From Viola odorata (Eukaryota; Streptophyta; Magnoliopsida; Malpighiales; Violaceae), in contig OY829540.1 in assembly GCA_963691705.1 (NCBI GenBank), positions 49,636,158 through 49,700,157 on the forward strand: a stretch of 64,000 nt of DNA, read 5' to 3'. This document shows, piece after piece, positions 33,654 through 44,640 of this stretch (positions are counted from its first letter, which is position 1; each line of letters starts with the position of its first letter). The notes below the pieces were generated by a model, which ran no database searches, was not told the DNA's origin, and saw only the letters and a list, made by a program, of their open reading frames with translations. The position numbers were made by a program, and so were the translations under genes.

Positions 33654-34844
33654 TGTTAGCCCAAGGGAAACTCACTCTTGTTTTGATGATTTAGACACAC
33701 AAACTAATTAACGATTCTAATGCAATTTGAAGTTAAAATGTGTGTAGTTTGCGATTGATCAAATAAGAAGCAACAAATCAAGATATCGCAAGCTAGAAGA
33801 TCAAGTGTACATTAGGACTTTATCATTGTAAGTATGATTCAATTTAACACTTGATTAATGTTCAATATACCTCAAGAAATGTTTTGAAAAAGGTTTTGTG
33901 CGAAAACAAGTTTTAGAACTCAAGTTATGGAATGCTTAGTGCCTGGCGGCATACCGCCAGGAAGGAGTGGTGTCTGGCGGCATACCGCTACATTCGGCGA
34001 ATTTAATTGTTTTCCGAAGCGAATGTAGCGGCATACCGCCCCGGGCTCTTCGTTTCTGGCGGCATGCCGCCAGAGCCCAGGAAGACGCGGCAACAGCTAT
34101 TTTCTCCACTTCCAACGGCTATTTTTGAGCCCATAACCTCTTGTCCGAGTTTCTACACCTTCCTACCTATAAATACTCATCCCATATGAGTTTAAACATA
34201 ACAAGAAACCATAAGAAAGCTCTTACAAACTCCCAAACACAAAATCAGATTTACATACCCAAAGATTCAACATTCTCTTTTATGCAAGCTTCTCTTCAAG
34301 GATTTCAAATATTCTTGCATATAATTCTGGGTGTTTTTGGCTTTCTTCTTGAGGTAACATTGTTCATTTATTGGTGTTGATTTGCAATCATATATTTATC
34401 TATTTGTGTACACCAATTGATTGTTGCATATTTATACAAATTCATTGTTAAGGTTTGAAAAGTGTACCTAACACTTTTGGGTTAAGGGTAGTGTTCTCAT
34501 CCCATTGAAAGAGAACTTAGGTTGTGGTTGAGCCTTGAGAAAACCATTGGTTGTAGTTGAGCCTTGGAAAACTACTTGTAAGGTTGTTGGTGAGCCGGGT
34601 AAAACCAATTGTAAGGTTGTGAGCTGAACCGGTAAAAGCTCAAGTGAATAGTAAAGTGGTTTGCATTCGAAAATCCTAAGAGGAGGACTCTTAGGTAGTG
34701 GAGTACAATTCAGTTGTGAATTGGAACCACTATACATCTTGTGTTTGCTATTCTACTCTTCTCTTGTGTGCAGATTTTTGAAGAGCCTATTCACCCCCCC
34801 CCCCCCCCCCCCCCCCCCCCTCTAGGCCTATTATTGATTTATCA
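33654..34844 (+). mobile_element. Sirevirus-like Copia solo LTR nested in Tat-2 gag
   Basis: It starts TGTTAGCCCAAG and ends TTGATTTATCA, with perfect TSDs GTTAT at 33649-33653 and 34845-34849. Large parts (for example AAGTGTACCTAACACTTTTG near 34460) match the LTRs of the Copia element at 51533-58694. The U3 has a different palindrome array (33941-34075) and a TATAAATA at 34168-34175. A run of 27 C lies at 34794-34820, near the 3' end. Confidence 0.93.
33941..34075. repeat. Palindrome array in U3 of the solo LTR
   Basis: Inverted units of the type TGGCGGCATACCGCCAG recur, with the variants GCGGCATACCGC and CTGGCGGCATGCCGCCAG. A longer inverted pair is CATTCGGCGAA...TTCCGAAGCGAATG. The array lies about 90-230 bp upstream of the TATA box. 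Confidence 0.85.
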
Positions 34845-34849
34845 GTTAT

Positions 34850-35888
34850 ACCCGCAGTTCCTGCTTAATGCCTCTGTCGCGAAGTCGACGGTGGCGTCGG
34901 CCGTTTGGCCGAGCTCGGTGTTGAATCGTTCGAGGTATGCCTTAAGGGATTCGTCCTCTCCCCGAATGACGTCGAAGAGTGCTGCGGAGGTTTTCTTCAG
35001 AGGAATCACCGTGCTGAATCGGCTCAGGAATTTCCTCTCTAATTTTGCGAAGCTATCGATCGAGCCTGGTGGTAACGCCTCATACCACGTGCTGGCTATC
35101 CCGGCTAGGGAAAGCACGAAGATTTGGCACAACGCCTCGTCCCTTGAGGTCTGGAAGGCCACTTGGTTTTTGACCCGCGTTAGATGGATAACGGGGTTAG
35201 TCAGGCCGGCGTAGACGTCCGCTGGTATCTTGGTCCGTCGGTCGACCTTGTGCTTGCGGACCCGATGGGTTAGGGGACTTTTTGGATTCCCGTCCCGCTC
35301 CTTCCGGCCGCTGGATGACACGGATCGGGGGCGTTCTTCCTTTACGCCCGCAGGGTATCGTTCTTTGTGGTCCTGGTGGGGCTCCAGACCGAGCTGTCGG
35401 CTCCTCTGCCCTTCGCACCCTCCTAGGTTAGGTTCCCAGGAGGGCTGGTAGGCCGCATGACGTTGGTTATACGGGTCGTACTCGCCGAACAGGCTGTCGG
35501 GATAACATCTCGGCGCAAACGGAGGAAACGTTGGGGGCACGTATTCTTCCGTCAGCCCGTGCGGATGGGGCCCGGGGGTCACTAGCTGAGGGTCAGCAAA
35601 GGTGTGCGGGTCGGGGAAAGGCTGTGGGACCGGAGGAATAGGGGGTCCTGGGGGGTTCGCCCGTTGGGGGATCCCTGCGGCCAGTATGGCCAAGATCTGG
35701 TCTATCCTTTGGTGTAGGAGGGCTGTCTCGGATTGGGGAAGGATGGGGTTGGGAGCGCCAACTCTAGGTACCCCCGCGGCAGGAGCGTCGGTCGTTGCGC
35801 CGGTGAAGGGGTTATTCCATTGGTAAGCCGCTGGGGGGGGCGAGCTGTTGGCCTCGAACCTATCGTCCATCGCTATCGGTCGACCCAT
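34850..35888 (-). pseudogene. Tat-2 gag N-terminal part
   Basis: Open from ATG 35888 (MGRPIAMDDRFEANSS). A Pro-rich N-terminus precedes a basic linker (RVRKHKVDRRTKIPADVYAG) and the retrotransposon gag core (FVLSLAGIASTWYEALPPGS, LERKFLSRF). The frame runs intact up to the solo LTR (SRNCGYN) and resumes at 33648. Without the solo LTR gag would be nearly intact. Confidence 0.85.
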
Positions 35889-36139
35889 TCCTCGATCAGC
35901 AGAGAAGTCTAGTCGGCGGCCTAGAGGCGCCGTTGGGGCCCTTGGGGGTGCCTGGTGGATTTCCGACCGTGGGGCACGGGGTGGATTTGTGTAAAAATCG
36001 TGGAGGGGTGTCTCCGTTTCTTCGAAAAGCGCGAAGGGTTAAGGGTTCCGGGGGGATGTCATTGCGCGGAGCGTGTTGTTCGGTGTTGGGGTGGATGAGC
36101 CTGGATCTCAAGGTAGACTCACTTAACGATCTCAAGGCT

Positions 36140-36158
36140 CTCAACGAGAGCACCAATA
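36140..36158 (-). other. Tat-2 primer-binding region
   Basis: The minus strand directly inside the 5' LTR reads TATTGGTGCTCTCGTTGAGA, related to the Tat-1 primer region. The tRNA is not assigned. Confidence 0.55.
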
Positions 36159-36568
36159 TGATAGTCTATGAGACGGGGTGAGGGTTCTTTGGTAATTGCG
36201 TTGGGTAGGGTGAATCTGCTTGCGGCGGGGTACTTGAAAAGCACCGGAGGGGGCCTCCGGCGTAGAGGCTCCGACGGTCAAGTTAGTGCGGGTAGTATGA
36301 GTAATGCAGGATTTTAGTGAGTAGTGCAGTGTTTTAGCTTACCTCCCGTGAGTGGGGGATGGGGGGGTATTTATAGGCTTCCCTCATCCAAGTCGGTGGG
36401 ACACGTGTCGCCAGGGAGCCGTGTCCGTTAACGGGACACGTGTCGCGCCTAGACGCGTTGGGTGTCCGTTGGCCCTAAAGGCGACCGTTGGCCCGGAGAA
36501 GCGTGCTGGCCTAGTTTGGATGGGAGGAAAGGTCTGTGATGCCCCCGAAGTCTGATTATGTATTATCA
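36159..36568 (-). repeat. Tat-2 5' LTR
   Basis: 410 bp, TG...CA. Minus-strand TATA at 36368-36375. Two palindromic G-boxes CACGTG (36402-36407 and 36437-36442) lie upstream of it in U3. Confidence 0.92.
36368..36375 (-). promoter_or_regulatory. TATA box of the Tat-2 5' LTR
   Basis: Minus strand TATAAATA in CCTATAAATACCCCCCC. Conserved in the 3' LTR and in Tat-1. Confidence 0.7.
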
Positions 36569-36591
36569 GTAGGCATAAAAAATATCAATAT

Positions 36592-36766
36592 TGTTGGAGA
36601 AATAAAAATCCACCAGTGTCTTTTAATAGAATGATAGTGTCCGTTTTGAGCCCAAGACCGCACGATTTTTTCAAAAGGTTTCATTCTATTAGAAGATCAA
36701 CTCCTCTTATATTTACTTTTTATGTCTTATTTTTCGATATAGGATTTTAGTTCGCACACCCCAACA
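36592..36766 (+). mobile_element. Possible small solo LTR (TRIM-like), 175 bp
   Basis: TGTTGGAG at the left and CCCCAACA at the right form TG...CA with complementary ends. A clear target duplication is not visible. The inside has no coding frame. Confidence 0.3.
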
Positions 36767-37148
36767 ATCTCCTCTCGAACAAAATACCACTAAGCCCATG
36801 TTTTTACTTTCATGGCATACCGTACAATCGTCATGTTATTTTTTTTTTAATTACACTTTTTTTCTTTCAGCCCATTAGTTCACATACTCTTAATTTAATT
36901 ACTATTTAGTTTACCTACCCCATATAACAACTTTTTTTCTCTTTTTTTTACTACCTCAATTTTTATCAAATTTTTTATTTTGTCCGAAGAAAAACAGGTA
37001 CCTTTCTTTTACTTGGTCCTCTTTTTATTTTTTCTTACTTTAGTTTCTTTTAATCGTCCTCTTTTTATTTTTTTTCTTACTTCGTACCATGCTTATTTTT
37101 TATTTTAATAGATATCTAGTAATAATTTATTTTTTATGTAGATTAAAT

Positions 37149-37650
37149 ATGCCGCTTAAGATAAAAACTATTGATTCATTTTTCAAAAGAAAGCATGTAA
37201 ATTCTACTGATTCACAATCTAATATGTTCAACCTGAGCAACGAACAACTATTTCTGCACAACCTGTTAATCAATCTACACCCGTACTTGAGTAACCTACT
37301 TTAAGTCAAGTACAATCTAAATCAGTTATTGAGCAACCTCTATCTAAATTACAAAAGAGAAAAGTTGAAGGGGTTGGTACTAGCTCTTTAGTTCGAGATC
37401 CAGGTTTGGGACCTCCAATTTGGGATTATTCAATTAAACAAAATAAAATTCGAAAAACATATATTAAGTTTGGGCTTTATCAACTTATAGGTTTTTAAAA
37501 TGCATTGATACACTATTTAAATTCATGTTTATTTTATATATAATACCATGTGATGTTATAGTCTTATTGATTGTTTTTTTTTTACTCGCTATATATTAAT
37601 ATTTTATATAATTTTCGTCCATCTAAAAATTTATTCCTAGCTCCGCCCTG
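37149..37650 (+). pseudogene. Remnant of a hAT transposase (TTF/zinc finger MYM-like) with right TIR
   Basis: From ATG 37149 the protein starts MPLKIKTIDSFFKRKHVNST. This resembles the N-terminus of plant hAT-type transposases related to zinc finger MYM-type proteins. After a stop the related block VRDPGLGPPIWDYSIKQNKI appears at about 37398-37455. The catalytic RNase-H-like part is absent. The sequence CTAGCTCCGCCCTG at 37637-37650 reads as a hAT terminal repeat (CAGGGCGGAGCTAG inverted). The left end is not found, so the element is truncated. Confidence 0.5.
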
Positions 37651-38083
37651 TGACCGAGGTTCAAACATCAAAAACCCAAATTTTAAACTTCTTCATTTAT
37701 AATTTTGTATTAGGAAAAAACATAACTCTTTCGGGTGAGCTATGTAATTTGTATAACTAGTAAGTTATAAACATTGATTAGACATTTTTTAATTTTTTAA
37801 TTTATATTTATTTTATATAATGATAAAAACATTAACATTATGCATTATATGTAGACATTGGGTATAGTTGTAATTTTATAACTACTGTATAACCGACATG
37901 TCACCTTTGTCCTCATGAAAAACTCAACGTATTAAGTATGGGTTTTTAATATATACGGGTCATGTACTTAAATGATTCAAATAATTTGGGCCTATATTTA
38001 TTTTAGTCTTTATTTGAATTTCGTACACGGGAAATCGTGTTAAATTAGACCTCGGTCAGAAAAAAAGCTACTTGGGCCGCCAC

Positions 38084-39240
38084 TAGGGCTGAACATTTGA
38101 CCAGTCTAACCCGCCCACCCGAACCGACCCGACCCGTCAAAAGTTAAAAAAACCGCCAACCCGCCCATGTACAGATACATAACCGATCGGCCAATTTAGT
38201 GGCGGGTCGGTGCGCGGGTCAGCTTTTCAAAAATCACCAAATAACCGACCCGACCCGTGTAACTAACCCTAGGTATAAATACTACTCTTTCTCCCAATTT
38301 TATTTTTCATCTTTTCCAATTCTCCTCTCTTCCACGCAGCCAACCATTTCCTTCTTCGCTCCACACCACCATTAGTCAAATCACCACGCCCGACCACCAT
38401 TTCCTTCTTCTCTCCTCCTCCTCCCTCGTCGCCGCCACATCACTCCATCTTCTTCCTCCTCGATTCGGCGGCCAGATCGATGGGCTTAGTACCGGAGGCT
38501 TGACGGTTGCTGGGAAAGTGGGATCTTGGTGCGGATCTGAGTTTTGGACGGTTGCTAAAGTGGGATCTTGTTTATGGACGGTTGAAGGAAACACAACTTA
38601 GAGTTTCTTGTGATATATGATGGTGTCCTTGCTTTCCTTCCTGGTCTTTTTTGTTCTTCTTCCATTCTTTAATGATAGTTTTACTATTTTACTTATTTAT
38701 TTATTTAAAATCCAAATAAATTAGTAGTTTTCTAGCTTCTTATAATGGAGTTAGTATTTAACAGTGAGAATAATCTGATAAAATTGTTTGGTTTCTTGAT
38801 GGTTGGATTGGGATTGGAATCGGAATCTGGATGCTATGCTTGGTTAATAAATCTTCAATAATACTCAAAGTCAAATAATATTTTTTACTATCAAATACTC
38901 TGGAGTAATATGTTTTGTGTTGTCATTAAATCTGGCATTTCTTGTACTGTCAAATAATATTTGTATAATTTGAATTTTTGTGTTCTTTTTTTTATTTGGT
39001 TGTTCTGCTTTTGGGCTGGGATTTTTTTTGGAAATTTTTTTTTAAGCCCGGCCCATTATTTCGTTCCCAGATATATAACCGCCGACCCGCCAACCCGCGG
39101 ATAACCGATCCGACCCGCTACACCCGCCAACCCGCGGTTATATGTGCCTATAACCGACCCGAACTGACCCGTTAAATTTTAGGCGGGTCGGTGGCGGGTC
39201 AAGCCTAAAACCGATCCGACCCGACCCGTGTTCAGCCCTA
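38084..39240. mobile_element. Non-autonomous hAT element, 1157 bp, nested in the Pack-MULE arm
   Basis: Ends are TAGGGCTGAACA and its inverse TGTTCAGCCCTA. The flanking 8 bp are GCCGCCAC (38076-38083) and GCCACCAC (39241-39248), an 8-bp duplication with one mismatch. Subterminal regions are packed with CCGACCCG repeats in both orientations, a hAT trait. No transposase is present. The left inner part has a TATA-like GGTATAAATAC (38271-38281) followed by a C/T-rich leader, as if it kept the promoter and first exon of its parent. Confidence 0.82.
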
Positions 39241-39544
39241 GCCACCACATCAGCATGCCATGTCAACAAAAAATAACGTGGCGTGACATGGCAACAAACC
39301 TAGTCCGCGCTCAACCCGGACAAAAATACGACCCGAAAATAAACACCTCCAAACAACCCATCCATGGTAAAATCCTAGACTTTTCTATGCCTTTGCTTGC
39401 TTATTATTTAATTTCTTTTAATGGGTTTCTTCTAATTGGGTGTTAAATCGCGATCGATATTGAAATTTGAAGGTTCTTAAAAAAACATTCCCCGTAGCAA
39501 CGGCGAGTTATGATGAGGAGATCAAAAAGGCAAGCCATGATGAG

Positions 39545-39760
39545 GAGAAGGAAGAGAGCAACAAAAAGCGGCAGCGGACAAGGAAGAGGAATAAGGTAGA
39601 GGCTATGGAGAAGAAGCCGCACGCGCCTACGATGAAGCTGCCAAGCGCATCCGCAATGATAAGGCCAAGCTCAACTTCCCGGCCGGCCACCACCACCTAA
39701 ACCCACACCCATTGCCACCACTCTCACCTCAGCTCTCTTCCACAACTACCCCCACCTCAA
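39545..39760 (+). pseudogene. AP2/ERF transcription factor fragment with most of the AP2 domain deleted
   Basis: A basic stretch [11 protein letters not shown] (39568-39598) resembles the residues just before an AP2 domain. A short unrelated link follows, and then, in another frame, [19 protein letters not shown] (39625-39681). That is the conserved end of an ERF AP2 domain. The DNA-contacting beta sheet between the two is missing. A His/Pro-rich tail follows. It lies inside the inverted arms of the Pack-MULE-like element, which suggests capture. It cannot bind DNA. Confidence 0.6.
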
Positions 39761-40273
39761 CCACCAGCAGAGAAACGCTGCACCACCGTTGCTGTCATCG
39801 CTCCCCTCCCTCCTCCTCCTGAAAATTTTGAAACTCTACCATCTCCACCGCAGCTGCAAGCATAGAATCGTTTTTTGGTTGATGGGTTCGTCTGGAAGCA
39901 GTGAGTCATCTGGTGATTCGGTCGATCTTTGGATGCTGGACGACCTGGTGGATTTATACAAATATGGGTGGTGTTTATTTTTGGGTCGGGTTTTTTTCGA
40001 GTAGAGCGCAGACGGGTTCGTTGCCAGTGTCACGCCACATCATCATTTGCTGATGTGGCATGCTAACGTGGTGGCTCGAACAACCTTCTTCCTGACCGAG
40101 GTCTAATTTAATACAATGTCCAATTTAATATGATTTCGTAAATATAGCATTCAAATGAAAGCATAAATGAGTACAAAACCAAATCAATTGAATCATTTAA
40201 GTACAACCTCATATATATATATATATAAAAACAAACCTATTAAGTATTAACGTTTAATATATAAAAAATAATA

Positions 40274-40488
40274 CTCCTTCCGGTTTTCTTTAAACGACTT
40301 TTACTATTTGGGCACGTATATTAAGAATGCCGGATGACTCACTATTTGAGACAATTTTGCTCCGAATTTTTTCTCGGATGTACGTATGTTTGAAAAAAAA
40401 ATACGAAATTTTTTGGAGTCAAATTGTGAGTCATCAGGTTTCTTCGTGCCCAAATAGTAAGAGTCATTTAAAAAAAATCGGGAGAGAG
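40274..40488. mobile_element. Stowaway-like MITE, 215 bp
   Basis: The ends CTCCTTCCGG and (inverted) CTCTCTCCCG are flanked by TA. About 45 bp of terminal inverted repeat is shared, including ACTATTTGGGCAC. It is a Tc1/Mariner-type MITE. It lies 51 bp upstream of the YLS8 TATA box. Confidence 0.85.
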
Positions 40489-40539
40489 TAATAGAAAAAG
40501 AGAATAAAATTAATCATCGTCGTCTTTCTATTCTAGTCT

Positions 40540-40546
40540 TATAAAT
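40540..40546 (+). promoter_or_regulatory. TATA box of the DIM1/YLS8 gene
   Basis: TATAAAT, 77 bp before the codon-1 ATG. Confidence 0.6.
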
Positions 40547-40622
40547 CATCCTCCTGAATCCCTAGGAGAGAGAAGAATTGGGAGACGATTCTGAGAGTGA
40601 TATATAGAAGAGGAAGAGAGCT

Positions 40623-41791
40623 ATGTCGTATTTGTTGCCGCACTTGCACTCTGGATGGGCTGTCGATCAGGGCATCCTGGCCGAGGAAGAGCGTCTTGTC
40701 GTCATCCGGTTCGGCCACGACTGGGATGAAACCTGCATGCAGGTACTTTTCCCTCGCCCTATCGACGCTTCTCTTCTAATGGTTTTGATGTCTCAGTAGC
40801 TTTCGTATATGATTACTGGTGTTTAGTTCTTCCTGTAATTTCAATTCTAGTCTTTGTTAACTTAGTGATATTTCATGATTTTGAGCTCGAAATCCTACTT
40901 GGGTCCTTGTTCTAATTGAGTTAAATTAGAGAAATTTAGTCATTGTTAGAGATAATTTCATGATTTTTTGCTTGAATCCTACTCGGATTGTTGCTCTAAT
41001 TGAGTTTAATTAGAGAAATCTTTTGGGCGGCTGAGTCCTTCTCGGGTCTTTGCTCTAATTGAGTTTAATCAGAGAATTTAGTTGTTCCTGTAAATTACAA
41101 TTCCAATAATTGTTGAGATATTTAACGATTTTGAGCTCGAATTCAACTTGGATCCTTGTTCTAATTGAGTTTAATTAGAAGAAAAAAAACTAGGGTTAGG
41201 GTTTGCTGAATTTTTTGGGGGAAACGCCAAAGCTTTGCTGTTTAATTTTGGTCCAGTATTGTTAACAACTACCTGCATCGTGATTGAGGATCAGGGATTC
41301 CAACGTCTTGGATTACGTGCACTGTTGTGGTTTGATGGTTATTGTTCTTTGGAGCTTTTATTCCCTGTTCCTTTGTATTGTTATGTTGTTGTTTGTGGTG
41401 CTCTAGGAAATTATGAAGTTGTTTTATTTATTGGAGAACAGGAATGCCTATTTACGTACTGACTTGTGGTTAATTTGTTCAGATGGATGAAGTGTTGGCG
41501 TCAGTTGCTGAGACGATCAAGAACTTTGCTGTGATATATCTGGTGGACATAACAGAGGTGCCTGATTTTAACACAATGTATGAGCTGTACGATCCATCCA
41601 CTGTCATGTTCTTCTTTAGGAACAAGCACATTATGATTGATCTTGGCACTGGTAACAACAACAAGATCAACTGGGCTCTCAAGGACAAGCAGGAGTTCAT
41701 TGACATCATTGAGACTGTCTACCGTGGGGCAAGGAAGGGCCGTGGTCTGGTCATTGCTCCAAAAGACTATTCCACCAAGTACCGCTACTAA
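40623..41791 (+). CDS. YLS8: U5 snRNP 15-kDa protein DIM1/DIB1 (thioredoxin-like protein YLS8)
   Basis: Two exons, 40623-40742 (40 codons) and 41483-41791, joined across a 740-bp GT-AG intron, give 142 residues, the exact family length. The protein starts MSYLLPHLHSGWAVDQGILA, and exon 2 ends KGRGLVIAPKDYSTKYRY. This is the strongly conserved thioredoxin-fold component of the U4/U6.U5 tri-snRNP, needed for pre-mRNA splicing in the nucleus. As in the family, the usual thioredoxin CxxC is absent (DETCMQMDE). No stop, frameshift or odd residue is seen. A TATA box lies at 40540 and a MITE just upstream. It is the only complete host gene in the window. Confidence 0.97.
40743..41482 (+). other. Intron of YLS8 with a degenerate tandem repeat
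   Basis: Between about 40866 and 41182 the block TTGYTCTAATTGAGTTTAAT followed by TAGAGAA occurs four times (near 40907, 40990, 41053 and 41157), each preceded by a G-A-T-C-rich lead such as GAGCTCGAA. No coding frame of note. Confidence 0.75.
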
Positions 41792-42346
41792 GTGGTCGGA
41801 GCAACTTGTTGAAATATGTGTAAGAACTTAACTAGAAACCCTACATTGTGTAATCTTTGTATTTGACTTGACTTTAAAAGTTCATGTATGGATCTAGTGG
41901 GAGTTACAAATAGCCATTTATTCTGGAGCTGGCTTGACATGGAACAACCGCAAATAAAAAACATATATATGTCGATTCTGCAGCTTCATGCAATGTGATG
42001 TTTTACATTTATCAGATTGGAATCTTTTGGAGTGAATGTAGGTGTTTTTATATTCTGATTGATTAATATTTGATGTGACTTCATATTTGATTCTGGAAAT
42101 ATGGCATCATAGGTTTGGCAATCTTGACATGGATTTTGTATTGAGGTGTAGGCTGATCGGCTTACAGTCGATGTAGCGAATCCAAGTTGCTTTGATCGTG
42201 CTCAAAACTATGGGCAAATCTGATCTAAATATCTAATCCTTTTGCTACAGATTGTTAGGAAACCAAATTTAATATTATAGTTATGGAACTTATTTGTTTG
42301 TGACCAAAAATAATTATGATAAAAATAATTAACGATTAGCAGTAAG
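41792..42346. other. 3' flank of YLS8
   Basis: Probable 3' UTR and intergenic sequence. AT-rich, with no other feature seen, ending at the TAA target site of the outer TIR element. Confidence 0.5.
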
Positions 42347-44054
42347 TAAGGTTGCGTTTACTTCGCAGAATTCTCCCAAAAATTCTCCAGTTTTTAAAAA
42401 ACTGGAACTTTTTCCGGAAAATGTGTTTACTTTGCGTTATTTCATTCTGAAAATAAAAATGAAAATTCTCTGTTTAAAAAACGATAACAAATTTGGAGAA
42501 CGCGAAAAAGTAGGGTGCGTTTACCTGGGAGAATTTTCAATTTGAAAATTTGCTGTTTTTGAGAATTTTCAATTTGAAAATTTACTGTTTATTTTCATTC
42601 TGAAAACTGAAAAACGCGTTTACTTCGCGCTTGTTTCCTGATCAGAAAAACTAGAGAATACGTTTACTTCGCACTGAATGTAAGAATTTCCTGATCTGAA
42701 AACTGGAAAGCGTGTTTATTTCGCGAGTTTTCATTTTTTGTGGAAAACCGAAAATATTTGTAATGAAAAGAAGAAATCATTTGAAAATTATTTTAATAAT
42801 CCTAATTTTTTATTTTAATATATTCAATATGAAATAAATATGGAAAAAAGTTTTATTAATTTAGAAACTTAAAATAAAAATAGTCATTTTAAAAAGGGAA
42901 AACTTATTAAATATAACATCAATCTTTCTAATATTGCATTTAAATATTGTAATTCATATTCCTACATGAAAATAAAAGCAATCTACTAATATAGTAATTG
43001 ATGATCCTAATTATCGGCTTTGTGCACCCACAAGTCCCTAACGTAGAAGTTTTTGTTCGATCAGATTTAATATTAAACAATTCAATTTAAATTTTTGAAA
43101 ATCAGAAATCTTTTAACTAATTAATTAAATACTAAATATAAATAAATAAATAATTAATGAATTAACTAATTAATTAACTAACAAAAATTTAAAAATCTAA
43201 TTACCTAAAATCCCAACCCACTAAAAATCCATATCCTTCTTCCAAAAACACCAAGGATTGGGCTGGATTTCTGCAGCAGAGATGTGTTAGAGTAGCTTGT
43301 TGGGTTGTTGTTCTCGGCTTCGGCCCTGTTCTTTAAAAAATTAGACTCAGTTTACAAAATATATGAACATTTCTATTACTACAACATTCCTGCAGTTAAA
43401 TTTTTTGTTGTGATGATGTAGTTTTGCTTCTGTAAATCCATCTTTTTGTTGAATAACGAATGACTGATCAATTATTCCAAAAATGTTAACTTACAATCAA
43501 GTAAGACTAGACTGGAAATTGAAGAAACAGTGGTAACATTTTACTTTCATATACTGTTGTCATCCAGGCATAAATTCAGGCAAGAAAAATAGTGTTCTAG
43601 TTAACGTGATTTTGAGCAAAAATAGTATCGTAGCTGACATGAATTCAGGCAAGTGTACTGTAAATGACTCCTTGGGTTACACATCATGCATATCCTTTCT
43701 AGGCTAGAAACCTGGATTTCTCATGACATTATCGACAACTACCAAAGGTAGTTTACGGTTTCATGTACCAATCTGTCAAGTAAAATTCGTTCTATCAATG
43801 CATCTAAACCTTTTATATTTTGCACATCTGATAAGAGAGATAAACATCTTGAACAAACAGCAGAAACTTAGAAAAATAGGATATTATCTAAATCAGAATA
43901 CATTTAACACACAATCATATAAGCTTAAGAAGTAAATCGTGGCCGAAACAAAGATGTTCACCAAAAGTACCAAACAAAAATCTGAAAAGGGGACAACTAG
44001 CAGGAGGAGGATAACTACTAAGCAAAAGCCAAAATTATCCGAAAAACTCTTCCA

Positions 44055-44171
<117 letters not shown>

Positions 44172-44640
44172 TTAGAGGTAACCAGAAAAATAAACCCAAA
44201 GCTCATGATTATCTATGGCTATAACTCTCCTTATATTCATGTAGAATAAAACACCCATTGTAAATTGGAAAATAACCCCTAATATTCATAACAGCAACTT
44301 AAGTACCAAAGGAATCACTCGAAAAGTCATGTATCAAGGATCTAAACACCAAAGATGAGATAAGAAACATTGTATTGACAGTCCAAGTGCATGCAAGGAC
44401 ACCTTAAAGCCCAGGCAAATGAAATAAGTTCAGGTGTTTATGTCCATATGTTTCAATCATAAACACATTAAACACACTTCAATAAGAAACAACATATTTC
44501 TCACATCAAACATAATATCTGATACCACTGAATACAGTATTGACTACATCTCATAAGATCTTTTGTCAAAAATATGGTAAATAGCATGTTTACTGATACT
44601 AGATATAATGTAACAAAACAGAAATACTAACAACAGCCCT

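Larger units (their letters stand above)
23173..36568 (-). mobile_element. Complete Tat-lineage Ty3/Gypsy retrotransposon 'Tat-2'
   Basis: Both LTRs are present and the element is flanked by a perfect 5-bp target-site duplication, GTAGG (23168-23172 and 36569-36573). On the minus strand: 5' LTR, leader, gag, protease, RT, RNase H, second RNase H, integrase, 140-bp tandem array, antisense ORF region, 3' LTR. A Sirevirus-like solo LTR is nested in gag. The LTRs differ by about nine substitutions in 391 bp plus a 19-bp indel. That suggests an insertion on the order of 1 My or a little less at usual plant rates. No clear polypurine tract is visible next to the 3' LTR (23564 on). Confidence 0.92.
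37922..40256. mobile_element. Long-TIR, Pack-MULE-like element with a captured ERF fragment
   Basis: Two long imperfect inverted arms are seen. The left arm is 37922-38083 continuing at 39241-39352. The right arm is 39970-40256. Shared blocks include TACTTAAATGATTCAA, TTAAATTAGACCTCGGTCAG and AAAATAAACACC, each inverted in the right arm. The left arm is interrupted by a hAT element. The interior (39353-39969) holds an AP2/ERF fragment. The exact ends and the 9-11 bp duplication expected for a Mutator-like element were not resolved, so a foldback element is an alternative. Confidence 0.6.

Noticed and set aside
36592..36766. Cassandra-type TRIM LTR with embedded 5S rRNA
   Set aside because: The 5S-like internal promoter blocks could not be recognised. 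It was kept only as a low-confidence small solo LTR.
41235..41462. ORF in the YLS8 intron
   Set aside because: Low-complexity hydrophobic translation inside a well-defined GT-AG intron; no support.
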